This document shows, piece after piece, positions 37,127 through 45,163 of a DNA stretch of 64,000 nt. Position 1 is the stretch's first letter; every line of letters begins with the position of its first letter. Source of the stretch: Streptomyces iranensis (GTDB lineage Bacteria > Actinomycetota > Actinomycetes > Streptomycetales > Streptomycetaceae); contig NZ_JAGGLR010000001.1 of assembly GCF_017874715.1 (NCBI RefSeq), positions 62,001 to 126,000 of the forward strand, given 5' to 3'. Both the position numbers and the translations under genes were made by a program. The notes under the pieces were generated by a model that was not told where the DNA came from, ran no database searches, and saw only the letters and a program-made list of their open reading frames with translations.

Positions 37127-38347
37127 TCAGTTCATCGGCGAACCGATCTCGGTACGGTCCATGACCACGAGGAAGCCGGTGAGCGGCAGCGAGCCGTTCG
37201 GCCGCCGGGGTCCGAAGGCCGTGGTGGGGTCGGTGGTGACCAGCGGCGGGGTGGCCCGGCGGCCCGGCGCCCAGTTGTTGTCCCGCGAGTCGGCGAGGAG
37301 GCCGGTGTCGGCGCTGCCGCGGCCGTTGGAGAGCGCGAGGTTGCGGGTCAGCTGGGCGCGGGAGCCGGCGACGGCGTAGCCCTTGCTCCAGTTGTCGAAG
37401 GAGGTGGTGCGCTGGAGCCGGAGGGCCCCGGTGTTGCCGCCCGCGTCGAAGCCGCTCTTGGTGTTGGCCCAGGCGGCGGAGGACCGTACGAGATGGGCGG
37501 GCGAGGGGGCGTCACTGCGGTCGGCGCCGAGCTGGAAGCCGCTGCCGTCACCCTTGAAGTAGGGGATGTGCCAGCGGTTCCGGCCGTTTCCGAAGGCCCA
37601 GGAGTGCTCGATGGTGACGGGGCTCGCCCACATCCACAGGTCGAGTCCGTCGTCGCTGTTGTGGAACAGCCGGGATCCGGTGACCACATTGCCCGAGCCG
37701 GAGCCGTGGGTGATGGCTATGCCGTCGGCCCGCTGGCCGCCGGTGGCGTCGTCGTGGTTGGCGTAGGAGTCGAGGTTCCGGATGACGTTGCCGTTGGTGT
37801 CGTCGCCGCGGAGGGTGAGTCCGGTGTCGCCGTTGCCGTGGGTGCTGAGGTCCTGGAAGACGTTGCGCGCGCAGGAGGTGCAGACCAGGCCGCCGCCCGG
37901 GGCGTTGCGCAGTTCCATCCCCGAGACCGTCCAGTAGTCGGCGGTGAGGGAGACCAGGGAGGAACCGTGGCCCAGCCGGGAGCCGTCGAGCCGGACCTTC
38001 TCCGCTCGGTACGACCGCAGTTGGACGCGCTCGCGGGGGGTGCCGCTGATGGAGCTGCGCAGGGTCCTGGAGGGGTAGTACGTGCCGCCGCGGACCTCGA
38101 TGGTGGTGCCCGCCTTGGCGGTGGAGAACGCCTTCTCCAGGCTTCGGTAGGGGGACTTGAGGGTGCCGGTGTTGCCGTCGCTGCCGCTGGTGGCCACATA
38201 GAGGGTGGTGGGCACGGCGCTCGCGCCCTCCGGCGAAGCCGTCAGATACACCCCGGCCACGGCCGACGCCACGATCACGGCGCTGCCCAACGGCAGCGTG
38301 CGATCCTTGCGACGGCGGTGACGGCCCCGTTTGCGTCTCAGCCTCAT
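37127..38347 (-). CDS. Secreted parallel beta-helix protein, pectate-lyase-9-like, catalytic Lys replaced
   Basis: Protein of 406 residues with a long, very basic signal sequence (MRLRRKRGRHRRRK, then a hydrophobic stretch to about 44), followed by right-handed beta-helix coils. The calcium site of PL9 pectate lyases seems complete: Asp208 (ADGIAI), Asp232, Asp233 and Asp236 (NSDDGLDLW). From memory, in Pel9A the catalytic base is Lys273 in a GFKLG context; here the matching position reads GFQLG (Gln272). The protein may bind pectin-like polymers or have altered chemistry. The uronate-catabolism genes nearby fit a role in pectin use. Confidence 0.8.
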   Translation of the reverse strand: MRLRRKRGRHRRRKDRTLPLGSAVIVASAVAGVYLTASPEGASAVPTTLYVATSGSDGNTGTLKSPYRSLEKAFSTAKAGTTIEVRGGTYYPSRTLRSSISGTPRERVQLRSYRAEKVRLDGSRLGHGSSLVSLTADYWTVSGMELRNAPGGGLVCTSCARNVFQDLSTHGNGDTGLTLRGDDTNGNVIRNLDSYANHDDATGGQRADGIAITHGSGSGNVVTGSRLFHNSDDGLDLWMWASPVTIEHSWAFGNGRNRWHIPYFKGDGSGFQLGADRSDAPSPAHLVRSSAAWANTKSGFDAGGNTGALRLQRTTSFDNWSKGYAVAGSRAQLTRNLALSNGRGSADTGLLADSRDNNWAPGRRATPPLVTTDPTTAFGPRRPNGSLPLTGFLVVMDRTEIGSPMN

Positions 38348-38560
38348 GGCAACTCCTGTTCCGCGTCGAGAGAACGGGCCGGAGGATCCAGGCCGGCCCG
38401 CTCCATGTCGTAGTTGCCGCCACTCCAGATTAGGTTGCCGGACTCCCGAGGATTCTTAGATTACGAAATCCCGATCGCATCGCGATAGCTTGCGACAACA
38501 CTTGATCATTTTGTGGCCGAGGATGTTCGAACGCGACGGAGATCGTGTCGGTCTGTTGCC

Positions 38561-39451
38561 TCATGGGCGATAGACCTTGCCCGCTTCCGGGACGGCCGGG
38601 GCCATCAGCTGGGAGACCGTCACCACCGTGTAGCCCTCCTTCTTCAGCTTCGCCAGTATCCCCGGCACGGCCGGCACCGTGCCCTTGTAGATGTCGTGCA
38701 GCAGGATGATCCCGTCGCGCTTCGTCTGGTCCAGCACCCGCTTCTCGATCAGCGCGGAGTCGTTCGTCTGGTAGTCCTTCGCCGTCACGCTCCACAGCAC
38801 CTGCGCCACGCCCAGCTCACGGCAGATCTTGGAGACCCGCTCGTCGGTACGCCCCTGCGGCGGGCGCATCAGCAGCGGCGTACGGCCGGTGAGCTTCTTG
38901 ACGGCGGTCTGGACGCGGGTGATCTCCGTGCGGACCTCGTCGGAGTCGGTCTTGGTCAGGATCTTGTGCGACCAGGTGTGATTGGCCAGTTCATGCCCCT
39001 CGTCGGCAATACGGCGCACCAGGTCCGGGTGGCGGTCGATGTGCTTCCTGCCGAGCATGAAGAAGGTCGCGTGGGCCTTCTCCTGCTTGAGGATCTTCAG
39101 CAGCCGGGGCGTGTTGCCGCTGGGGCCCGCGTCGAAGGTGAGGGCGACGCACTTGGCGACGGCGCAGTCGACTGAGCCGTCCGCCCCGTTCTTGCCGTTC
39201 GTCCCGTTCTTGTCGTCCGTCCCGTTCTTGTCGTCCGTCCCGTTCTTGTCGTCCGCCCCGTCACCCTTCTTCAGCACGTCCGGCTTGGAGGCGGCCGGTG
39301 TCGAGTGGTCGGCGTCCGACACCGCGTGCTCCCGGGCGCTGCGCGGCGATGTGGTGTCGTACGACGCACCGCAGCCGCTGAGGCCCAGCGTCAGGCAGAC
39401 GGCGCCGACGAGACTGACGGACAGCCCGGATATTCGACCTTTTCGCCCCAT
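38561..39451 (-). CDS. NodB-type polysaccharide deacetylase-like lipoprotein
   Basis: Protein of 296 residues. A lipoprotein signal (LGLSGC, Cys27) is followed by a repetitive hydrophilic linker of DDKNGT units (about 63-86) and a NodB domain. The zinc histidines are kept in HTWSH, and RPPQG and LLHDI are in place. Motif 1 reads TFDAGP instead of TFDDGP, so the metal-binding aspartate is missing although the catalytic-base aspartate remains. It is probably anchored to the outer face of the membrane and acts on acetylated glycans or wall polymers. The ATG at 39451 is chosen over 39493 and 39532 because only it has a GGGGA ribosome-binding site and gives a proper signal peptide. Confidence 0.85.
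   Translation of the reverse strand: MGRKGRISGLSVSLVGAVCLTLGLSGCGASYDTTSPRSAREHAVSDADHSTPAASKPDVLKKGDGADDKNGTDDKNGTDDKNGTNGKNGADGSVDCAVAKCVALTFDAGPSGNTPRLLKILKQEKAHATFFMLGRKHIDRHPDLVRRIADEGHELANHTWSHKILTKTDSDEVRTEITRVQTAVKKLTGRTPLLMRPPQGRTDERVSKICRELGVAQVLWSVTAKDYQTNDSALIEKRVLDQTKRDGIILLHDIYKGTVPAVPGILAKLKKEGYTVVTVSQLMAPAVPEAGKVYRP
39181..39262. repeat. 18-bp coding tandem repeat (DDKNGT linker)
   Basis: About four copies of GTCGTCCGTCCCGTTCTT, inside the deacetylase-like gene, encode a flexible charged linker between the lipid anchor and the catalytic domain. Confidence 0.85.
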
Positions 39452-39580
39452 TGATGTCCCCGAAGTCCTCTTGTGGTCAATAGTGGTCGCCATGCCGCCA
39501 ACGTCCGCCCAAATACGTAAAGTTGGCAGCACAAACTGCGAGCACTATACACCGCAGGTATACACGGAGTTCATAGAGGG

Positions 39581-40960
39581 CTAGCTCTGGTGCTCCTTCC
39601 AGTCCGCCTGTGCCGCGTTGAGTTCCTTCGCGACCTTGTCGCAGAACGCCTTGGCGGTCATCTTGCCGAGCAGCACCTTCTGGAAGCTGGGCTCGTTGTC
39701 GGCCTTGCTGATGTTGTTCCAGTCCGGGAGGTAGTACGGCAGCTGGACGACCTTGGTCCGCGGATCGTTGAGCGACTCCAGCGCGGCCTTGGTCGGCGGG
39801 GCCTTCGCGATCCAGCCGTCGTCCGCGGCGCCGACGTTGGCGGGGATGGCGCCGACGTCCTCGTTCCAGAGGCTGTTCATCTCCGGGGAGGCCGCGAACG
39901 CGATGAACTTCCAGGCCGCCGCCTTGTTCTTGCTCGCCTTGAACAGCCCGAGGCCGTCCACCGGGTTGGAGACGATGGTGCGCGCCGCGCCCTGCCGGGA
40001 CGGCGGCAGCGGTATGCCCGCGATCTTGTCCTTGCCGAGCAGCCGTACGTGGTCCACATAGCTGCCGAGGTTGTGCTGGAGCATCCCGATGTCGCCCTGG
40101 TCGAACTGGGCGACCATCTTGGCGAAGTCGTTGTTGAGGTCCGCGGCGGGGGTGACCTTCTTGAAGAGGGCGATGTACTTCTCGAGCGCCGCGACGTTCT
40201 TCGGGTCGTTGAGGGTGGTCTTGTCCCCGCCCTCGCCGCCCTCGCCGCCCTCGCCGTCCCCGGCATCCCCGCCGTTCCAGAAGGACGGGATGCCGGACTG
40301 GGCGTACATCATGTCCAGCGCCTGGGCGATCGAGCCCGCGCCGCCGCGCAGGGTGAAGCCGAACTTGTTCCGGCCTTTGTCGGTCAGCTCCTCGGCGGCC
40401 TTGTAGAAGTTGTCCCAGCTGTCGGGCGCGGGCAGCTTCGCCGCCTTGAAGAGGTCGGTGCGGTACCAGAGGGTGCCCTGGTTGGCGGAGGTCGGGACGG
40501 AGTACAGCTCCTTGTCGTCACCTCCGGCCGCGCGGACGCTCTCGACCATGTTCTTGATCAGCTTGCCCTTGAGGGCGCTGTCGCCGATGCGGTCGGTCAC
40601 GGGGTCGAGGGCGCCCTGGGCCACCAGATTGGCCAGATACGCGGTGCCCACGCCGCCGACGTCGGGCGGGCTGTCGCCGCCGCTCTGAATGGCGGTGTCG
40701 TACTTCGACTGCACGTTGGCGATCGGGATCGGGACGTACTCGACCGTGATGTCGGGGTACTTGTCCTCGAACTTGGCGATGATCTGCTTCCAGATCTTGG
40801 TGCGGGGGCCGCCGTTGTTGTCCCAGAACGTGATGGTGCCCTTGCCGGAGCCCTCCTCGCCGGAGGTCGAGCCGTCGTCTCCGCACGCTGTGGCTGTCAG
40901 GGCGAGCAATGCCACCAGGGCGGCTGCGGTTCGGGGCGCTCTGCGGCGCGTTGGTTTCAT
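39581..40960 (-). CDS. ABC sugar-transporter substrate-binding lipoprotein
   Basis: Family 1 extracellular solute-binding protein of 459 residues. A lipoprotein signal (ALTATACGDDG, Cys about 27) is followed by TITFWDNNGG and the two-lobed binding fold through the end. An acidic glycine insert GDGEGGEGGEGGDK interrupts the domain near the middle. It is the last gene of an operon with two permeases (43219-45080), as is usual in Streptomyces. The ATG at 40960 has AAGGAGA upstream. The ligand is probably a sugar or uronate oligomer, judged from neighbours only. Confidence 0.9.
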   Translation of the reverse strand: MKPTRRRAPRTAAALVALLALTATACGDDGSTSGEEGSGKGTITFWDNNGGPRTKIWKQIIAKFEDKYPDITVEYVPIPIANVQSKYDTAIQSGGDSPPDVGGVGTAYLANLVAQGALDPVTDRIGDSALKGKLIKNMVESVRAAGGDDKELYSVPTSANQGTLWYRTDLFKAAKLPAPDSWDNFYKAAEELTDKGRNKFGFTLRGGAGSIAQALDMMYAQSGIPSFWNGGDAGDGEGGEGGEGGDKTTLNDPKNVAALEKYIALFKKVTPAADLNNDFAKMVAQFDQGDIGMLQHNLGSYVDHVRLLGKDKIAGIPLPPSRQGAARTIVSNPVDGLGLFKASKNKAAAWKFIAFAASPEMNSLWNEDVGAIPANVGAADDGWIAKAPPTKAALESLNDPRTKVVQLPYYLPDWNNISKADNEPSFQKVLLGKMTAKAFCDKVAKELNAAQADWKEHQS

Positions 40961-41043
40961 GGGGTTCGTCTCCTTGTTGGCTTGGTTGCGGGTGGTGGTC
41001 GCTGGGGTCGCGCCGTTGTGGCTGGGGGCGGTGGCCACCGTTC

Positions 41044-41934
41044 TCATACGGCCGCTCCCCTGTCGGAGAGTTGGGCTGCTAGGCGGGCTGCGGTGTGGAG
41101 ACTCAGGCGGGTGTCGGCTATCGCTGTGACGATGCGGCGGGTCACCGTGTCGGCGGGGGCTATGGGCAGGGGGTGCTGCCAGGTGAGGGCCGAGCCGACG
41201 CCCGGGTGGTCGCCGGTGCGGACCCACCAGGGGTCGGCCCGGGTGTCGCCGGTCGCGCCGACGAAGACCAGCGTCCAGTCGTCGGTGGTCAGCGCCAGCC
41301 AGTCCGCGGGCCGTCCGTGCACCGCCGCCTCGCCCTCGCCATCGGCGCTGAAGACGTGCGCGGGCTCGGGGCGCCGGGGGACGCGCCAGAAGAAGCCGCC
41401 CGCGCGGCCCGCCCCGCCGAGGGCGATCTCCTCGCCCGTCACATTGGTGAGGGCCGAGGTGAAGTCCAGCGCCCAGCACTCCGTTCCGAGGGACCGTACG
41501 GCCACCGTGCGCCGTTCCAGCAGCAGTTGCCGCCCACCTGCCGTCCACGACAGCTCTTCCACGAACCCGTCGGGGTCGCGCAGCAGCCAGCTGAGATGGC
41601 GCTGGCCGCCGTGGTGATCCCGTCGGCCGGGACCGCCCCGGAAGTTCCATCCGGCCACCTCCGGGATCGCCATGGACGCCCCCAGGCGAGCCGGATCCTC
41701 GGCGGGCCGCAGCCCGGTGACGGTGACACCGCCGAGGGTCCGCACGGGGTGCAGATAGGGGCGCGGCGCGACCGTGCCGGGCAGTTCGGGGCGGTGCACA
41801 TACGTCCCGACGACCCGGTGCTCATGGCGCAGCAGGGTGCACGGGGGACGGCGGGTGCGGGAGGGAGTGAGCGGGTTGGACGGGGTCAGGGGGCTGGAGG
41901 GGGTCGGGGGGCTGGAGGGGGTCGGGGGTGTCAT
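41044..41934 (-). CDS. PmoA-like (DUF6807) family protein
   Basis: Protein of 296 residues. The sequence WNFRGGPGRRDHHGGQRHLSW and the later SWTAGGRQLLLERRTV match the domain called methane oxygenase PmoA in databases, although it is unrelated in function to methane oxidation in this setting. Such genes sit beside Gfo/Idh oxidoreductases in many sugar operons; the activity is not established. The first 25 residues are low-complexity TPSSP/LTPSN repeats. The ATG overlaps the preceding stop (ATGA). Confidence 0.8.
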   Translation of the reverse strand: MTPPTPSSPPTPSSPLTPSNPLTPSRTRRPPCTLLRHEHRVVGTYVHRPELPGTVAPRPYLHPVRTLGGVTVTGLRPAEDPARLGASMAIPEVAGWNFRGGPGRRDHHGGQRHLSWLLRDPDGFVEELSWTAGGRQLLLERRTVAVRSLGTECWALDFTSALTNVTGEEIALGGAGRAGGFFWRVPRRPEPAHVFSADGEGEAAVHGRPADWLALTTDDWTLVFVGATGDTRADPWWVRTGDHPGVGSALTWQHPLPIAPADTVTRRIVTAIADTRLSLHTAARLAAQLSDRGAAV

Positions 41935-43151
41935 GGGTGCGGGACCTCCGTGGGGGGAGCGGCCCAGGGGGCGCGCATTTCGGAGTACAGGGCGAGGCGC
42001 TCGGCGCCGGCGGTGACCAGTCGGTCGATGCCGGTCACCACGCGCCGCTCGGCCGCTCGCGCGGTGACGCCCGCACCGGGCTCGGTGCGCCAGGCGTCGG
42101 CGGGCAGCGGGACCGGTGCGGGGGCGGTGCGGACCGCCTCGACGACGCGCATGAACGCGCCGGTGCGGTCCGGGGGAACGAGCAGTTCGGTGCCGTCGCG
42201 CAGATGCGCGACGAGGTTGTCCAGCAGATCGGTGCGCGCGTGGCCGGTGGTCTCGGGCGGCGCTCCGTCGCGTTCGATACGGACCCGGTCGAGCTTGTAC
42301 CAGAAGGTGATCCGGCCCCGGTCGCCGTGGACGGACACATACGGCTCGCCGGGTTCCTCCGCGCACAGGGTGACGGCGGCGGCCACGGTGGTGCCGCGGG
42401 TGGTGCGGATCCGTACGCAGGAGGTGTCGTCGGCCTCGATGGCGTTGGCCCGGTACAGCTCCAGCTCGATACCGGCCACGTCCTCGGCCCGGTCGGCGCC
42501 GGCGAGGTGCAGGGCGGTGGCGGTGGCGTGGGCGAGGGGGTTGGTGAGGACGCCGTCCACGACGTCACGGCCGTCGAGGGTGCGGTGTCCGGCCCAGCGG
42601 ACGCGGGTGTAGTAGTCCTCGTCGCGGGCCCATGCCCCGGCCGCGCCGATGCCGCGGATCGCCCCTATACGGCCATCGGCGACGAGCTTCCGGATGGCGG
42701 GCAGGGCATGGGAACCGAGCGACTGGAAGCCGATCTGGCAGGCGGTTCCGTATCCGCGTAGTCCTTCGCTCAACCGGGTGAATTCGGCGTACGAGGGTGT
42801 GGGCGGCTTCTCCAGCAGAAGGTGCGCACCGCGTTCGGCGGCGGCGAGGGCGAGGTCGGCGTGAGTGTGGATCGGGGTGCAGATGACGGCGATCCGGGCG
42901 CCGGTCCGGGTCACGAGCGCGGCGAGGTCGGCGGACTGCTCGGGCTCGCCGAGCCCGTCGCCCAGCTCCTCCCGGGTGAGCGGCGCGAGTTCGCACACCC
43001 CGGCGAGGCGGACCTTTCCCTCGGCGGTCAGCCGCCGGATGTTGTCCAGGTGCCGGCGCCCGTGCCCGCGGGCGCCCGCGAGGACGAGAGGTATCGGTTC
43101 CTTCGGCTCCGTCGGTTCCTGCGGCTCCTTCGGTTCCGGGGCCGTGCCCAT
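41931..43151 (-). CDS. Gfo/Idh/MocA-family oxidoreductase
   Basis: Protein of 406 residues with an N-terminal Rossmann domain (VLAGARGHGRRHLDNI; CTPIHTHADLA) and the family's EKPPTPS motif carrying the catalytic lysine (about 102). The C-terminal substrate domain follows. It probably oxidises or reduces a sugar, inositol or sugar acid with NAD(P). The N-terminal region begins with KEPQEPTEPKEP repeats. The ATG at 43151 has AAGGAGG eight bases upstream. It lies between the permease and PmoA-like genes in one operon. Confidence 0.88.
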   Translation of the reverse strand: MGTAPEPKEPQEPTEPKEPIPLVLAGARGHGRRHLDNIRRLTAEGKVRLAGVCELAPLTREELGDGLGEPEQSADLAALVTRTGARIAVICTPIHTHADLALAAAERGAHLLLEKPPTPSYAEFTRLSEGLRGYGTACQIGFQSLGSHALPAIRKLVADGRIGAIRGIGAAGAWARDEDYYTRVRWAGHRTLDGRDVVDGVLTNPLAHATATALHLAGADRAEDVAGIELELYRANAIEADDTSCVRIRTTRGTTVAAAVTLCAEEPGEPYVSVHGDRGRITFWYKLDRVRIERDGAPPETTGHARTDLLDNLVAHLRDGTELLVPPDRTGAFMRVVEAVRTAPAPVPLPADAWRTEPGAGVTARAAERRVVTGIDRLVTAGAERLALYSEMRAPWAAPPTEVPHP

Positions 43152-43218
43152 GCTCGGACCTCCTTGTCCGGCTCGTTCGCGCATGCTCGTTCCGCCGACC
43201 CAACGGGTCAGGTTTCGG

Positions 43219-44118
43219 TCATCCCTTGACCGCCCCCGCGCTGAAGCCGGTGATCAGCCACTTCTGGATGAAGGCGAAGACGATGACGACGGGCACCGCG
43301 GCGATCACCCCGCCCGCCGCGAGCGCGCCCAGGTCGACGCTGTCCGCCCCGATGAGGGTGTTCAGGCCGACCGGGATCGTCTGCTTGTCCTGGGAGCTGA
43401 GGAACATCAGCGCGAACAGGAAGTGGTTCCAGCTGTGCACGAAGGCGAAGGAGCCGACCGCGATCAGCCCTGGGCGCAGCAGCGGCAGCACCACCGCGCA
43501 GAAGGCCCGGAAGCGGCCGCAGCCGTCCACCCACGCCTGCTCCTCGAGCGACACCGGCACGTTCTTGATGAAACCGCTGATGAGGATGATCGACAGGGGT
43601 AGCTGGAAGACCGTCTCCGCGATGACCACGCTCCCCAGCGAGTTGATCATCTGCAGGTTCTTGAAGATCTCGAAGAGCGGCACCAGCATCAGCGCGCCCG
43701 GGACGAACTGCGAGGCCAGCAGCGCCAGCATGAAGCCCTGTTTGATGCGGAAGTCGAAGCGGGCGAGGGCATAGCCCCCGGCCAGCGCGACCGCCGTCGT
43801 CATCACCAGTGAGGCGACCCCGACGATCATGCTGTTCTGGAAGAAGATCCCGAAGCTGCGCTCGTTCCAGACCTTCTGGAAGTGCTCACCGGTGATCGGC
43901 CAGGGCACCAGCGCGTTCGAGCCCGCGGGGCGCAGCGCGAACAGCAGCATCCAGTAGAAGGGGACGAGGGTGAACAGCAGATACAGGCCCAGCGGCAGAT
44001 AGATCTGCCAGCGCGGGACGCCCTGGTCGGACCCGCGCCGGCGCCTCCCGCGGGCGGTGGGCGGCGGGGTGGCCACGGCGGCGGGCAGGGCGCCCTGCTC
44101 GGCCAGTGCGGCGGTCAC
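43219..44118 (-). CDS. ABC sugar-transporter permease, MalG type
   Basis: Membrane protein of 299 residues with six helices after a disordered N-terminal tail. The ATPase-contacting EAA loop is EEQAWVDGCGRFRAFCAVVLPLLRPG. The C-terminal end QKWLITGFSAGAVKG is typical of carbohydrate permeases of this type. The GTG start overlaps the partner permease stop by four bases. No ATP-binding subunit gene is nearby; a shared ATPase of the MsiK type is expected. Confidence 0.93.
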   Translation of the reverse strand: MTAALAEQGALPAAVATPPPTARGRRRRGSDQGVPRWQIYLPLGLYLLFTLVPFYWMLLFALRPAGSNALVPWPITGEHFQKVWNERSFGIFFQNSMIVGVASLVMTTAVALAGGYALARFDFRIKQGFMLALLASQFVPGALMLVPLFEIFKNLQMINSLGSVVIAETVFQLPLSIILISGFIKNVPVSLEEQAWVDGCGRFRAFCAVVLPLLRPGLIAVGSFAFVHSWNHFLFALMFLSSQDKQTIPVGLNTLIGADSVDLGALAAGGVIAAVPVVIVFAFIQKWLITGFSAGAVKG

Positions 44119-45080
44119 TTGGTCTCGCCTCCGAACTTGCTCAGGCGCAGATAGAGGATCGAGCAGAAGAGGAGGATCACGAAGGCGACGGTGGTCAGCG
44201 CGGCGGCGTAGCCGAAGTCATGGCCGTTGATCCCGGTGTTGGCGACGTACAGCGGAAGGGTGGTGGTCTGCCCGGCCGGTCCGCCGCCGGTGAGGGTGTA
44301 GAGCAGATCGACGTTGTTGAACTCCCAGACGCCGCGCAGCAGCGTGGAGAGGATGATCGCGTCCTTCAGGTGCGGCAGGGTGATGTGGCGGAACCGCCGC
44401 GCCCGGCCCGCGCCGTCGACCGAGGCCGCCTCGTAGAGGTCCCTGGGGATGGACTGGAGGTCGGCGAGGAGCAGGATCGCGAAGAACGGGACACCGCGCC
44501 AGAGTTCGGCGACGACGGCGGCCCAGAAGACGGTCCCGGTGTCGGAGAGGACCGAGGTGCCGTAGGTGCCGATCCCCGCGTCCGCGAGATAGCGGCTGAT
44601 GCCGGTCGAGGGGTTGTAGAGCAGCATCCAGATGGTGGTGGTCAGCACCCCGGACACGGCCCAGGGCGAGAAGACCAGGGCGCGGGCGAGGCCGCGGCCG
44701 AGGAAGGTCTGGTTCACCAGCAGGGCGAGCGCGAGGCCGAGCAGGAGTTGCAGCAGCACCTCGGTGACGACCCATTTGCCGCTGAAGGCGAGCGTGTCCC
44801 AGAACTGCGGGTCGTCGGTGAAGATCCGGGTGAAGTTGTCCAGGCCCGCGTAGCCGTTCCGCCAGGGCTTGGTGACGTTGTAGTTCCGCAGGCTGTAGTA
44901 GAGGACGCTGAGCATCGGATAGGCGATGAAGCCCAGCATCAGCAGCCCGGCGGGGGCGATCAGCAGATACGGGAGGCGGCGGGCCGGTCCTCCGGTACGG
45001 GCCGGGCCTCCGGTACGGGCCGGTCCTCCTCCCGTACGGCGCCGGGTGACCCGGGGTGGTTTCGCCACGGCGTGGGCCAT
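44115..45080 (-). CDS. ABC sugar-transporter permease, MalF type
   Basis: Membrane protein of 321 residues with six helices. The EAA loop is YEAASVDGAGRARRFRHITLPHL. The N-terminal tail holds RTGGPARTGGPARR repeats. The ATG at 45080 has CGGAGAAG upstream and the protein has the usual LPYLLIAPAGLLMLGFIAYP first helix. It is the first gene of the importer operon, preceded by two operator-like palindromes. Confidence 0.93.
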   Translation of the reverse strand: MAHAVAKPPRVTRRRTGGGPARTGGPARTGGPARRLPYLLIAPAGLLMLGFIAYPMLSVLYYSLRNYNVTKPWRNGYAGLDNFTRIFTDDPQFWDTLAFSGKWVVTEVLLQLLLGLALALLVNQTFLGRGLARALVFSPWAVSGVLTTTIWMLLYNPSTGISRYLADAGIGTYGTSVLSDTGTVFWAAVVAELWRGVPFFAILLLADLQSIPRDLYEAASVDGAGRARRFRHITLPHLKDAIILSTLLRGVWEFNNVDLLYTLTGGGPAGQTTTLPLYVANTGINGHDFGYAAALTTVAFVILLFCSILYLRLSKFGGETK

Positions 45081-45114
45081 GACTGCTTCTCCGTTCTCAG
45101 AGGTGCGGGGTCTG

Positions 45115-45127
45115 GTGAAGCGCTTAC
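45115..45127. promoter_or_regulatory. LacI-type operator-like palindrome
   Basis: GTGAAGCGCTTAC is a near-perfect palindrome with the central CG common to LacI-family operators. It is 35 bases upstream of the importer's first ATG and touches the next palindrome. No LacI regulator gene is in the window. Confidence 0.45.
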
Positions 45128-45144
45128 CGAATGTTGTTCGGTAT
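45125..45144. promoter_or_regulatory. Operator-like palindrome upstream of the sugar importer operon
   Basis: TACCGAA-TGTTG-TTCGGTA has perfect seven-base arms. It contains TGTTCGGTAT, the motif shared with the ALDH/IclR and dapA upstream regions. It lies 45 bases before the permease ATG. Confidence 0.6.
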
Positions 45145-45163
45145 CTCGTGCAAAAAAATTCGC

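Noticed and set aside
41044..41934. A methane oxidation function for the PmoA-like gene
   Set aside because: The database name is misleading; the protein has no membrane segments and lies in a sugar operon.
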